Positions 1 through 11,641 of a DNA stretch of 64,000 nt are shown here, in pieces. Position numbers and translations under genes: made by a program. Below the pieces are notes generated by a model that worked only from the letters and a program-made list of their open reading frames with translations, ran no database searches and was not told where the DNA came from. The stretch is taken from the NCBI GenBank assembly GCA_025093985.1, contig JACAAK010000002.1, forward strand, positions 3,782,001 through 3,846,000. The letters run 5' to 3'. This DNA is from Calvatia gigantea (taxonomy: Eukaryota > Basidiomycota > Agaricomycetes > Agaricales > Lycoperdaceae). The first letter of the stretch is position 1. Every line of letters begins with the position of its first letter.

Positions 1-1106
1 GGCACCCATGAAAGACTGTTATGCCAGCGTGTCAGCGGTCAAAACTAGATGCTTGGATGTGATAACGCATGGCGACGTACGGCGGCGAGGATGTTAGGAC
101 TACGAAGGTATAGGAGTTGCTTAAATGGATTCAACAAAATGGGTCTCCATTTTGGATGAATCCTTCCAGATTCCTTGTAATCGTCGACACCCATCGTGCC
201 AGGGTGGCTGGTTTCGGGGAATAACCAGAAAATGCAGAAGAGAGCCCCAAATCCGAAGATGGCAAGTCCGTAATGTATTGCTCGCCATGAGAAGTAATGT
301 GCAGTAACGCCTGTAGGTGGGTCAGTGCAAATTAAACACAATATAGAGAGGCGTACCCCCAATAGTAGGTGCAATAGCGAGACCAAAAAGACCGGTCTGG
401 AAGAATTTTAGTGAAGAGATGAAACAGGGTTCAGGGGCGTGGAACCTACACCAAAATAACTCCCTAAAGCCGCACCTCGCTCCTCCAATTTGTAAATATC
501 ACCTATCACGCCAGCACCGACGGACAAGCTGGGTGAGCTACCCAAGCCTTGGACGAATCGCCAACAGATCAGCTGAGTCACAGTTTGCGCTCTTGCGACT
601 CCCAGGGAGCCTGTAATTGTGACGGGAAGACACCATAGATAAGACGGCCGACGACCAGTCTATGTTACACGCAAAAGATGAGGCGCCCTGTTCCGAAAAG
701 GAAAACTTGAAGCTTACAAAATTTGGAGTATTTCGACCCAAGGAGCCCACCCAAACAGCCTGCGAGAATGTTTATGCTGATTGTGTAACTGTGGGAGATT
801 GCAAGTGTCAGTGGGTGCGTCTCTGTACTTTTGAGGATCCCGTCGCTAACCTAATAATCTCCCCTCTCGAGTTGAGCTCCTTGGCAATCTGGGGTATGGA
901 CGGGACAAAAGTTCCGCCAGTAAAGACTGGCCACAGTTCCCGGTCGATATCAATTATACCAAATATTGGGGAGCAATGAAGAGCGTACAAGCAACAAGTC
1001 CGCTCCACGACACAATCGCCACCAACAACCTTTTCTTTTGCGTTGAAAACCGTTCATAGATAAGGTCATGTTTGTTTGTTAGTAACGGCGTCTCCTCGCT
1101 GGCCAT
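1..1106 (-). pseudogene. MFS (DHA1-like) transporter paralogue, cut by left window edge, one apparent frameshift
   Basis: This would be a 12-TM proton-coupled exporter of the plasma or vacuolar membrane. The minus strand reads from a start at 1106 (MASEETPLL), through PSIPQIAKELN (~860-900), the loop 2-3 motif GRRPSYLWCLP (~625-655), a GSLGVARAQ segment, and PETSHPG with HPKWRPILLNPF (~120-220). It leaves the window near the exon that ends LRSPNILAAV. Exon order and intron phases match the complete transporter at 51864-53956, so the two are paralogues in opposite orientation. Putative introns follow GT-AG, including one starting at the gtacgc after the first exon. One base too many sits at the start of the GRRPSYLW exon (~658), which breaks the frame. 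The rest is open, so this is either a young pseudogene or a sequence error. The 3' half is not visible. Confidence 0.65.
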
Positions 1107-2182
1107 GGCTCAGAGGATAAACGTTAAACGTTAGTGGATGAGATAGGAACAATTGAGTCCGACACGTGTGCGAACACAGAAGATCAATTGCCAGCAAGGC
1201 TGTAGTTCGTCATCCTTGTTTCGACCCTGACTCTTATTTAAAACCCGCAACTCCTTGACTCATCGAGTGATCCGTTAACAACGCAAGTTTCGGTAGGCCT
1301 GCTGTGGTGCTGCCGCAGGTGCAAGTCATTCCAATTGATTGTTATCTCTGACATGAATCTGAGAAGTTATGTTGTGCACATGGGCTAGAACACAGGAATG
1401 AGAAGGACGCTGGAAATTACACCAACGTTCAAACGTACACTTCTACCAGCTCCTGATACCAACATTTGGAGTGTTATCCCGGCCAGAATCCCCCCTTTCA
1501 CTAACACAGTCCATCTTCCGCCTACTATCCAGTGATTCTAAACAGTGTGGGGTCATATGATATTCGAACAAAACTTGTTTCGTACAAAGACGTAACCAAC
1601 GCACCAACAGGCATGGAGAGTACATTCCTTGTCGGCCCGCTACCGAACCGCGGCCGCGCTACCCCGGTGGCCGAACCTTTACGACCCAATGTTGACTTAA
1701 TTCAAGTTGAGAATTGAGCCGTTGGGGTGAAGCCTACGACAGGTGATGCCTATTGGAAGATTCTTGGGGCTTCTCTCGCACGGTTGCAGTTCACGCCGAC
1801 ATATATCGAACCGTGCATGCGGGTGGTCGACGTTCTCAACCTCCACGAGGAGTGGGCGTATTGGTCAACGCCGCCTTCGGCATCGGCCGATGTCTTTTTG
1901 TAATACATCCTAGACGCTAGAATCGCGGAAGTTGTTGAGTTGGGGACAACACTCTTTTAAACCTTCCTCAGGCGAGCACTAACTTCTCATCCTCAACGAG
2001 CAACTGGGTTCTGGCCCACTGAGGGAAATGAAACGAAATCTATACGGCGGAACAAGCGTGTTGCAAAAGAAGGGCGTTGGCGTTGAGAATACCACCCAGG
2101 TGTAATTGTCTCCAGTTTCTCAACATTCAAAAAACATAGACCGGCACAATAGAAAAGAAGAATTTTGCAGCGGGGCTTTGAA
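1107..2182. other. Intergenic stretch without a recognisable gene
   Basis: Only short shadow ORFs occur here. The promoter of the leftward transporter should lie at its left end and the 3' flank of the leftward Ifi-6-16 copy at its right end. I see no TATA box, tRNA or repeat that I can defend. Confidence 0.4.
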
Positions 2183-2982
2183 CTAAGGATCATCGCCAAT
2201 ATCCCCTATCTCCGTCTGTCGCCGACCTTCATTGTTAGCTGATCCAGTGGCAGCGGCAGCTCCACCCCCAACCACGCCCGCCACAACGTTCACGATCGCG
2301 GGAAAGGCTGCACGAGCACCTATACCTTGGAGAACTGAGAATGCCCCTCCCGTAGCACCTCCATAAACAAGAGATTGGATGCCGGCAGCAAGTGAACCTA
2401 GGGCGGAACTCGCGTCAGCCGTGCTTCAAGCTTCAGTCGTTGATACCCTTGCATTTACCTGCTGCTACGCCACCTGAGGTGAAGCCGATTACACCTAATG
2501 CAGCGATACCCACTGCGGGTGCAAGTATTGCACTCCCAACCGCTGCAGCCCCTATCTTAACTAAAAACGGTTATGTTAACCGAATTGTTCCTCCGGCTGA
2601 GCCAGACAGGGAACTCACGGCGATGGCTTGTAACCTCAGAATCTCATCTAGAATTCAACACTATGCATGATGGCTTTAAAAGCATTGACATACCACACAT
2701 CTCAGAAAATACCCTCACAAAATTATTCCATCTCCAGAATCGGTCCTGCTCCAACTCCCGTCGTTGTTTCTTCTCCCTCATACGTTTCAGCAGCTTCTCC
2801 CTGAAACCAGTCTTCCCTTGAGGAGCTTCTGGAATCCAAGAAAGCACTGCATTCGCCCAATGCCAAGTGTGTAAGTTGACTGCGTGCAGCAGCTCGCTCC
2901 TTAACAGTCGTTTAGCCAAGGTGAACAAAACGTGCTTGGCTGCTCGCGGCCCTGGGAATGGCGCTGGGTGCGCTCGAGGCAA
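2183..2982 (-). pseudogene. Interferon-induced 6-16 (Ifi-6-16)-like membrane protein, copy A, one in-frame stop
   Basis: Small glycine/alanine-rich hydrophobic proteins of this family insert into membranes and, in animals, are linked to mitochondria and apoptosis. Their role in fungi is not established. Three exons splice in phase: 2694-2982, 2459-2647 and 2183-2397, with donors gtatgt and gtaaat and acceptors ctag and ctag. The first ~96 residues are basic and helical (WHWANAVLSWIPEAP, then KLLKRMREKKQRR). The second half is the family core, with GFTSGGVAAG joined across the intron to SLAAGIQSL, then GGATGGAFSVLQGIGA. The summed length of 693 nt would give 230 aa. A single TAA at 2571-2573 interrupts the frame just before the hydrophobic core, and the rest is clean. 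It looks like a recent nonsense allele, since CAA to TAA is one change. The 5' exon is inferred from its splice phase only. Confidence 0.62.
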
Positions 2983-3975
2983 CGCCCTAGTGCCATTCGT
3001 TCAGAGTCGCCCGCAGTTCTAGCCTGCTCAGTAAGACGGGGGGAGTCAACTGCCGTGCCATGGTTTCGGGAGAACCCAACGAGCGCCTGTGGATATATAC
3101 ATACTCGACATTGTGGCGCGCACGGACCTCCTGTTCTGTGGGGCCTTCTCCTTAAGAAACTTCCAAGTGCACACGAGGCCGCGGTAATTACCTTATTGGC
3201 ATGCGGCGGGGTTCTGTATGCTATGTAAACCGGGAGAATTACACAGTCTATTGTCGCCATCCCGCGGTCTCACTGGATAGGAAGGTCTCTAAAATCCTAC
3301 TGGTAATACAGACTGAGGAGCGGATTGGCCTCGGAGGTTGCATCGTGGAGGACGCTTTAAGCTTCCCTGACATTATTAGCCTGGCTGAACTACGCCGCCG
3401 CCATGAAGTCCAAGATTACGCAATGCACAACGTACGCTCGGTCGTGTTGGGAGTTGACCAGCGCTGACTCCGGTTGTGCTAATTCTTGCAGCTACTCGAA
3501 GAGGAAGTAGGACGGTAAATCCCGTTGTCCTAATGGCGCAGTGCCAGCCTCAGAGAACGACCCAGACCTTGTCTGGGACGCACCACACTCATGTATTTAG
3601 GTTCTGTGAAGGAATGGCATTATGAAAACCTTGAGATGACGAACAAATTATCCTAGTAGGCAACAACAACGTGTTGGATTTCACCCCGTACTAACTACCT
3701 CCGCCGTTAGTATGATTCTCCACACCTCTGGGGTTTTGCTTCCTCATGCATGTCATATACTTATGGAGAGAACATCAGAAAGCCAAATTCCATGGTTAAA
3801 CGTTAAACCGTGCAAAGCCCGTGCATTAAATTCATTGTCATGAAAATACCTCACCTAGCTTGACAGGATACTAGTCGATAGGTGGAAGGGAAGGGAAGGG
3901 AAGGGGAGATATACATTAGTGACGGTTGAGGCTAAGGGCGGGCATTCGCGATTAGGGGCGCACACGTGACCGGGC
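2983..3975. other. Intergenic stretch without a recognisable gene
   Basis: ORFs on both strands are short and lack familiar motifs. A small GGGAA-type simple repeat occurs at ~3887-3906. Nothing else is supportable. Confidence 0.35.
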
Positions 3976-5345
3976 ATGGGTCATCGCCCTTTCATTGGTA
4001 ACGTCCTGCATCGCGAACTCATGTCGGAACCAGAAGAAGAGTCTATATCTTCGGAATCTACGTCCAAATTTTCAGGAAAAGACTGGCGACATTCTCATTT
4101 CAAGCAGGCACGGCTACCACGCCAAAGAAACGGGCACATAACACAGAGCAGCTGGCATCAATCGAGACGCCTTCGCCGAGACGAAGTGCAAGAAATCCCT
4201 CGACGGACTCAAAACCTTTTAGAACTTTCCCCCAAGCTCGCTCTCCCAAAGCTAAAGTCAAAAGAGGCTTCGTACAGGCAGAACAGTACAGGCACCTTAA
4301 ACCCTTACCGGATTATCTCGCCCCAAACCTTGACAGTATGTCACCCCTGTTCTTCCCCGGTGACTGTCAATATTAATACCGACTGAGTAGTTGTGTTCTG
4401 TGGGATCAAGTAATCAAATTTTTCTCTGAAGATCTCACCCCTCACCGTGGTCGATAGTCCAGGACAAAAGTCTGCTGAAATAGGCCATCATTTTGGTGGC
4501 TTGTACGAGTCCGGTCAGTTGCATCATCTTATAGTATAGGAAGCGTGCTTGCATTAACATGGTTCACAGGTTTAACAGATGTCCGATTGCGACCGACTGA
4601 TGACTCCACACTACCAGAACACTTCTCCTTCGGAATGGTACACTTATTTTTTTAGCTACGTCGATCCAGGGTTGACACGAGCGATCTACTTTTCTAGACC
4701 AATCTCGTTGGTAGGCCGACAGCTGAGGCGAGACCTCTCCCATTCTTCGTCCTGCGTACTAACATTAACGAGCTTGCGTAGCAAAATGAACTCTCCCGAG
4801 CGGAGCTATCCATCGCTGTACCCACTCTCCTTGACAAGATTGCTAGCCACCGTCCTCTCATTGTTTGTATCATTGGATTAGGGATAGCCAAGATCATAAG
4901 GTCCCGCGTTTTGCCTGTAAGTCCCCCCTCCCATACAATCGTATTTGTAGATCCGGAGCATTGATACGGAATGTCAGGGATCGCCTAAGAAGAAAGACGA
5001 AAAAGAGAGGGGTCCTCCCTCCTACGGACTACAGCCGTTCAAGCTGACATACGATACTCCTGGTCAGCCTTCTCTTGTTGTAGCATCACCAGTACCGACC
5101 CCTCGATTCTTTAGGTCCGGAGACCCTATTCTTTGCTGTCTCCAGCACCTCAGGCAGAGTCGTTCGATACCACGTGGGTGATTCAAATCTGTATCTCTCT
5201 GTACCCTAAACGTCAGGGAAATTTACAGAAATCGCATAAAGTGGAGCAATTCAAAGAGCTTAAACTGCTTCTTGAGAGGATAAAAACCGGACAGTACGAC
5301 ACAAGTGGAATCCATACCATTCAAGCAACTCGATATTGCATAGCC
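3976..5345 (+). pseudogene. Mismatch-specific thymine/uracil DNA glycosylase (TDG/MUG family), copy A, degenerate
   Basis: The ancestral enzyme removes T or U from G:T and G:U mismatches in nuclear base-excision repair. Conserved pieces appear in order but in different frames: KAKVKRGFVQAEQYRHLKPL followed by LPDYLAPNLD (~4245-4340); the catalytic-region signature NPGQKSAEIGHHFG (~4455-4500); a FTDVRLRPTDDSTLPEHFS piece (~4570-4635); TNLVGRPTAEA (~4700-4735); LLDKIASHRP followed by IVCIIGLGIAKIIRS (~4835-4910); HTIVFVDPEH (~4935-4965); YGLQPFKLTYDTPG (~5020-5065); and a C-terminal AVSSTSGRVVRYH (~5135-5180). Several stops and indels separate them, so no functional product is possible. A second broken copy lies on the minus strand at 22230-23616. 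Identification rests on the paired NPG...GHHF and LGI...VLP motifs. Confidence 0.72.
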
Positions 5346-5481
5346 TAGTCATCCTCCCCGTTCTCTGTCCGTACTTCTTGCTGACCGATGGTACATATAC
5401 TCTACCTGATACTTTAAGAGTGTTGACAAAACAACTTTCAGCGCCTGGGTTCGTTGACACACTCCCTCGCATTTACCTTAT

Positions 5482-5555
5482 GGCCGACTAGCTCAGTTGG
5501 TTAGAGCGTCGTGCTAATAACGCGAAGGTCTTGGGTTCGATCCCCACGTTGGCCA
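5482..5555 (+). tRNA. tRNA-Ile, anticodon AAU (IAU after editing)
   Basis: A 74-nt cloverleaf. The acceptor stem GGCCGAC (5482-5488) pairs with GTTGGCC (5548-5554) with one G-T wobble, and the discriminator A is 5555. The D arm contains GCTCAGTTGGTTAGAGC. The anticodon stem TCGTG/CGCGA closes the loop CTAATAA with anticodon AAT at 5516-5518. The T loop reads TTCGATC. There is no intron. The gene sits about 135 nt downstream of the last recognisable piece of TDG copy A and is itself undamaged. Confidence 0.93.
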
Positions 5556-8500
5556 TGGACAATAAGTCTTGACACTCTTTTTTTATTCCCTCATCTCCTT
5601 TCGAGAAGGGCACCTCCTTTCATCGAGTTACATCACCAGGGGATAACCTTACCTTCTATGATCACTTTGCATATTACCTCCGAGGCTTTGCCCACAAAGC
5701 AATACTATGTCCCCCTGACGAAGATAAAGTAAGGGTTAAGGACGAAAGGTCTATGTCCAAAAACGGATAGGTTACGATCCAGAGAGGAGACGGACGGTCC
5801 GAACCTGTTGTGGATGTATCGACCCTGTCTTTCGTTGGTACTTACACGGCTCCCAAAATAACATCCTGGCATGGCCCCTTCTCGTAGTGGGCATATTCCG
5901 GACTTGGGCTACACTTTTTCTCTCCCCCAACCCTCTGAACCCAAGTCCGCCTCGGAACAATTAATCGAGACGGAACGAGACACGAAGTGCATATATGCGG
6001 TGTCAAACCGAATGTCCGAAGCACGGAAGATCAATGGGAGAAGAGTAACATCGGCTCTAGCGTAGCGTCAAGAGTAACCCTGGATTTTATCCCTCCTTTG
6101 TTATTTGTGTTGTGGATAGGCGGTAGGTGATCGCTTACTACGCGCGTGGGCGATAGTCGATGTGATGGTAAGTCGGCCCGTATGACGCAGTGGACCCCCA
6201 TGGTATTACCGATGTCAATGGGGTATTATGACGAATTTTTTTGTTGAACCTGGACATCGTTTGTATGGATAACGGGATCGGGAACGCGAGAGTAATATGA
6301 TGCATGTTTGGTGTATTATGATGTATGAGGGGTCCTCCAAGCCCGAGGCTAAGGTTTCAGTTGTTTCGCGGTTGAGCGTAGTGGTTGGTTGCCGACGCTC
6401 GTATGCACTTGACACTTCACTATTGACTTTAGAGGTCGGGTTGGGGTTCGGACACTGTCGCTGTCGCAACAGGAAACCAAAAACGACGGAGACTTGAAAA
6501 TTAGGGTATGTATGCGCACGTTCGAAATTCGAAGTCGGCTACTCTCTTTACCGTCGCAAGACATGACACATTGACAACGCACTTCAGAAGTACCTGTTAC
6601 TTCACAACTTGACAAGGACGGCGCAGTTCTTGATAAGATAATCTGTCGTCCTCATATCAACCTTGAAAGCACATGACAACTTCCATGTGCACGCATCACC
6701 TTCCGACGAATTTAAGCTCCAACCCCTGCGAAACGACGCTACCGCAAAGGATACGATTCTGCAAATGCTCGTGCATCATGATTGATGCTGGCATGTGGCG
6801 AGAATGTTGATCACCAGGGTTACTTTGATACTTGGGACAACCTTCGAGCGGACTCCTAAGCCCGTATGTAGGTCGAAAATACTTAGAAGGCCCAAGCAAC
6901 TGAACAGCAAGTGTACCAAGATAACAACAGAAGCCCATTAAGACGAGGATGAAACGAAACAAAGTTATCCTCCCTATCAAAGTTATTCGTGCAGGGACCT
7001 ATAATGTAACATATCTAATCCTACAAGGATGCTATTTACCAATGGACACTAACCCCAAATCAGATATCCACTAGATCATTGATTAATGAACGAGCCTCAA
7101 CAGCTTGCTGGCATGATGTCTGACAGGGGAAGGGGGGGGGGGGTGGTTCCTGATACACCGAGTGTTGCGAAGGACAATTCGGAATCCGGGCAGTCCGGCC
7201 AGTCACTGACGCCGTGATTTTCAAATTGGTGATGTTCTGTGTTCTCAGTGTTCTGTCTATTGTTGACTTCGTCTCACTCCACCCATCAGGACTTGGGTGC
7301 ACGGAGCGCTTGGGCTTGAACATTGAACCCCCATCATCAAACTTTCGTCAAACTTTCGTCGGCGTCGTTTGGGGATTCCGGAGAGCCCTCTGTCATCCAT
7401 TTCTCCCGTGATTGACAGATTCGAGAATGGAGTCCAAAAGAAACTTTTGCGAACTTACATACATACTTAGAAGAAGAATTCAAAAGGGGGATAAGCGGGA
7501 AGGGTCATATGATACATGCTCCAGGGAAGACGAAACACAGCCCACTATCATATAATATTATCGAACATTCCTAAGAAGAGATGCCTATACTTAATATATT
7601 GCATGCATTGTCCCCCACCCCGCCTCCATAGTTAACGTTATCCAGGTTCTGACTTCCGAAGTTCTGAGGTTCCGGGTACCAGGGACCCCAACTCCGGACG
7701 ACCGAAACGCAAGCGCGGGGTCGCGATCAATCCGCCGACGCCTCGTCACTTGATGGACCGATAACATACATATATGATGATTTGAACCAAATCGATAACA
7801 TGTTCCATCGGCCGCAAGTCCCGGAGAACCCAAATTGAAGGAAGGATGGGGGAGATTGGGGCGGAATTGCGGCGGTGCCGCAACTATCACTGCCTCATCG
7901 AAGATGAAAGAAAATAGCAAATCAATACATCACTTAAAAACCTGGCGCATCCTGCATCAACTAGTGGCTAGTGACATGTTGAAGGCCAGACCCGACGTTT
8001 CCGCCCACCTCTTGCGCATACACCGCCGCCTTCCGAGCTCCGACGGGTCCAAATCAGGATTATTCACTTTCCAGATCGTCGGGTGAGATCCGGGCTTTGT
8101 CCCCAAGGGTTTAAACCGACGTGGATAAATGGGTCCTAATGTACACGAGGTTATGGAATAATAACAATGGGTGGGGAGTCCTAAGTACTGCGCTCGGAGT
8201 CACGATAACATTTTTTTTTTTCACACGCAGGACAGTTACTTACACAACGGAGCGAAAAGACGGAGAGTGGGGGTGGGTGCTCGGAGCGGCGCTCGGCTTT
8301 ACATACTTCCACGTTTTTGTTTTTTTTAAGGTTTTCGCTACGTGTCCCTCGTCCTGGCTGGCCGAGCGTGTAAGGTGGAGCGTTTGTAAGCGCTTAGTTG
8401 CTCCCGTGCTTTCCGTTGTTCTTTCTTCTATGTCGTGGCCACCTTGAATAGATGTTTTAGAGTGTAAGGTAAAGATTGCTCCATATGAGAGGACTGTGCG

Positions 8501-10752
8501 GGGATGATTGAAAGATCGTTGGTTGAGGCGTGGAAGTATGGATCCCTCTAATGGATCATCCACCACTGCCGGACCCAGAGTCAGAGTCAGAGTCAGAAGT
8601 ATGTATATGTTTAGAAGCGTCACAAGGTACATTGAGGAGCAACAATGGGGAGAACAGGAACAAAGGAACAAAGGAACAAACGGACAGCAGATTGGTCAGT
8701 AGATTTCGCACAGAGCGAGGAGTAAAAGAAGAGAGAACTAGTCTCAAAATAAGAAAGGGGGGGATAGAAAGAAGATGGGAGAGATGATGAGGAGAACTTC
8801 TGGAGAAGAGTGGTACACTTGCACCTGTAGTACGGACGCACTACTCTCAGTACAGCTACAGCTACAGCCCCGCGGAGATTCGACCTCGTGTAGTGTTTCG
8901 ATCTGGTACATACATACCACAAAGGGAATAGTTTCCCCTTGTGGTTGAACCTTCTTTTCTTCTTCTTGCCCCCCCCCCCCTCTGACTCTCATCGCCCATT
9001 GTTCCCGCACTGCTCCTCCCTCCCTCGCCCGTTCTGGGCTTTCGCTTCTCTTTGTGCTTGAGTATAGTAGTCAAAACCAAACGTATCCTCAGACGTCGTG
9101 TCGTCGGTCTTTTATGCCCGAGTATGGGTTTATTCGCAGGCGGGTATATACAGTGGTACTATCCCCGTACCTTACACTTTAGGCTCCACTCGCGCACAAC
9201 GCCGCAGGCACCACTATAATAGTCCCATATCTTAGTGTCCGGCAGCAAGCGGCGGGGAACAGCGACGAAATATGAGATCAGACCTCAAGGCCTCATATAC
9301 ACAGGTCCCTCGCCGGCTACTCGGCTTAAGTTAGCACAGAACACACAACTCTCTTCGGGGGGGGGGAGCGATCTCTCCCTTCCAGATTCCACCCTCTAAT
9401 CTGACCCAACTATAACTTGATTAACGTCGCTCGCCCGCACATCACATCACGTGCATCACACACCGCCCATGTGAACGAACGGGTTTAACTTAACTTACTA
9501 ATACTGATCATTTTTTATAAAGAGAAGTCTTTGGGGGTTTCCATCGTGATTAACGCAATGCGAATACAAATGAGTTGAGCCATCAAATGCATCACTAGTC
9601 ACTTGTTCTAATCAGAAAATCAGAAAAACGCAAGGATAGCGTGTGTTTAGTTGGTCAAGTACCTGAATTATGAATCGCGAGCGCAGCTAAGAGCGTACGT
9701 GGACGTACGTACGCAACTTGATATGAATGTAGTGCAAATATGGAGGGGAACAATAGAGGAGACGCTTTCTTATGTACAAATGACAACGTATTGATCCTCA
9801 TCGCAATGCACACCTAGACCGGTGTATTAGGTGATTACGAGGCTTATCACACACACACACATACGAAGGCGGTGTTCCAATATGTAACTCATAAAAAAGT
9901 TTTACTTTTTCGTCATCACGTTAGTTGTAAGTAAAAGTACACACACACACGCGGAGGGAATGAAAAAAAAAGGGGATTAGCTACGACCAGTTCAAAAGGA
10001 ACTTTTGATCTACACAGGCGGGGGGAGAAAGGGAATCCATAACGTTAAAACCCAACGGAAAAAAAAAAAAGAAACACAGATGGAAAAGAAAAAATAATGA
10101 GTAACTAGGGTGTCGAAGGCTTCTATGCGTTATCCAACTTGCCACCAGAAGCGGAAAGTACAAGGGAGGGGGGGGGTGTTGAGGGGTAGGGGTGACGGAG
10201 GATTTACGTTACTTTGTCAAAGGGTAGGGGGAGGGGAAAAAGAGGGAGGAGAGTGAGGTAATAATTGATATTGCGTATCGAGCAAGGTATGTTGAATGCG
10301 TTATTGCTGTTTCTTGATTCTTGGTTCAAAATGATTCTTGTTGTGATTGTGGTACAGATTGCTGAGAGACAGAGAGAGCGAGAGAAACCGAGATGTGTGA
10401 GAAACCGAGAGAACAATGAAGAGCCACGCGGCGCGCGTGTTGGTTAGGATGTGTGATGTTGGGGGGAAGTGAGGAGGATAAGAGGGGGAAGATGCGGATT
10501 GAAAGCGAAAGATTGCATCGAATAAAATTAATGTTAAGACAAGTATCGTTTTCAATGTTCGTTTTGCCTTTTCGTCGTCTTTGAGGCTGAGGGGAAGGGG
10601 GCGGCGGAAGGAGGACGATAACGAGGACGAGGAACAAACATGGCCGGCCGAAACACCAGGAAGGGGAGGAAACTTCACTTCTACAAAACACCAAAGCTAC
10701 CCGGGGAGCTTGCTCGCGAACACACACCAGATAACAAAGATTAGGGAAGCAC
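5556..10752. other. 5.2 kb gene-poor, low-complexity stretch
   Basis: No ORF here carries a recognisable domain or a convincing exon series. The right half is rich in homopolymers and simple repeats: a G run at ~7131-7142, a T run at ~8211-8221, GAGTCA repeats at ~8578-8598, C and G runs at ~8970-8980 and ~9356-9367, AC runs at ~9850-9860 and ~9940-9950, and purine-rich blocks up to 10.6 kb. The longest ORF (minus, 10326-10853) is compositionally biased and most likely the 3' flank of the next gene read in the wrong frame. Confidence 0.5.
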
Positions 10753-11641
10753 CTAAGCCTCGATGCTGATACAAGTCGAGAGCCCACTCGGAACATAAGG
10801 CCTCGGCTGCTCAGTAGATCGGCGTCGCATTGGTTTACCAACCGCATGGACACGGTTCAGTAAAATCCCAGCGACGATCTTCGAACGAGCCTCCCGCTCC
10901 CTGTTCGCATTCGCAATGGTAATCTCCGGTGTAGCAGCAACGACCGCAGGTGTCGAAACACGTTGCACGGTAGGTTGGGAGGTGGTCTGGTGCTGCCTAA
11001 CCCGAACGCCTTGCTGCTGCTGACGGTACTGTAGCTGCTGTTGGTGGTGCCGCTTGAATATCGGCAGGGGCTGCTGGAGGAATTTGAATAGTGTACGGCA
11101 TAGAGGCTGGGCGAGTGGTTGGACTGCGGGCGGTTGTGGGCTGGTGGTGGTATGAAGAGTTATATAGAACGGAAGAAGTGGTTACTGGTGCTGCTGCGGA
11201 GGACTCTGACTCCTCAGCGAAGGGGTCGAATTTGACCCGCTGCATGCGCTGTGCGTAGGCTGGAGGAGCAACGCGGATGGACGCAGAGCGCTTGCGACCT
11301 GTGGGTGCACCAAGACCTGGGGGGTACTTGGATGCTGGAGGCAAGTTGTTGTAGGTGACAGTCATGTTGTGCAAGATGGTTGAGTGGGTGTGGACACGGG
11401 ACATAGATGAGGAGGTAGCATGAGATGCCCAGGCGGAGGAGGAATGGGGGTGTGCAGCAGTGAAAGAGGTGTGGATGGTGCGGATGTAGTGGACGGGTGT
11501 GGCCATGAGTATACGATGGATTGGATGAGGAGGAGGATGAAAATGAGAAGGTTGAGTACGCCGTAGACGACGAGGTGGACGGGGAGAGAGCTGAGCCAGG
11601 AAAAACGCGAGGCTTAAGTATCTCGGCGGAACACAGAACAC
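10753..11641 (-). CDS. Hypothetical low-complexity protein, reading frame uncertain
   Basis: I do not recognise this gene. One open frame runs 11641-10997 and encodes a Ser/Thr/Pro/Ala-rich protein with a more ordered centre (YPPGLGAPTGRKRSASIRV, then RVKFDPFAEE). It stops in a CAG/GCA-rich tract. A shifted frame then stays open to 10753 (QRVSTPAVVAATPE, then REREARSKIVAGILLNRVHA), which reads like a genuine C-terminus, so a 1-nt indel or a very small intron near 11000-11040 is needed. At the 5' end, another frame (~11510-11605) encodes a strong membrane helix (LPVHLVVYGVLNLLIFILLL) with better protein character than the long ORF. The original product may therefore have been a single-pass membrane protein with a disordered cytosolic tail. 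Frame switches imply indels, either real decay or assembly error. The start is not decidable. Confidence 0.4.

Noticed and set aside
2571..2590. A 20-nt intron (gttaac...ttag) removing the TAA in Ifi-6-16 copy A
   Set aside because: Too short for the spliceosome; every other intron here is ~50 nt or more, so the TAA is treated as a real stop.
10326..10853. 175-codon minus-strand ORF
   Set aside because: Pro/Ser/Leu/Arg-biased translation of a purine-rich simple-sequence tract, with no motif; it overlaps the 3' part of the neighbouring gene in another frame.
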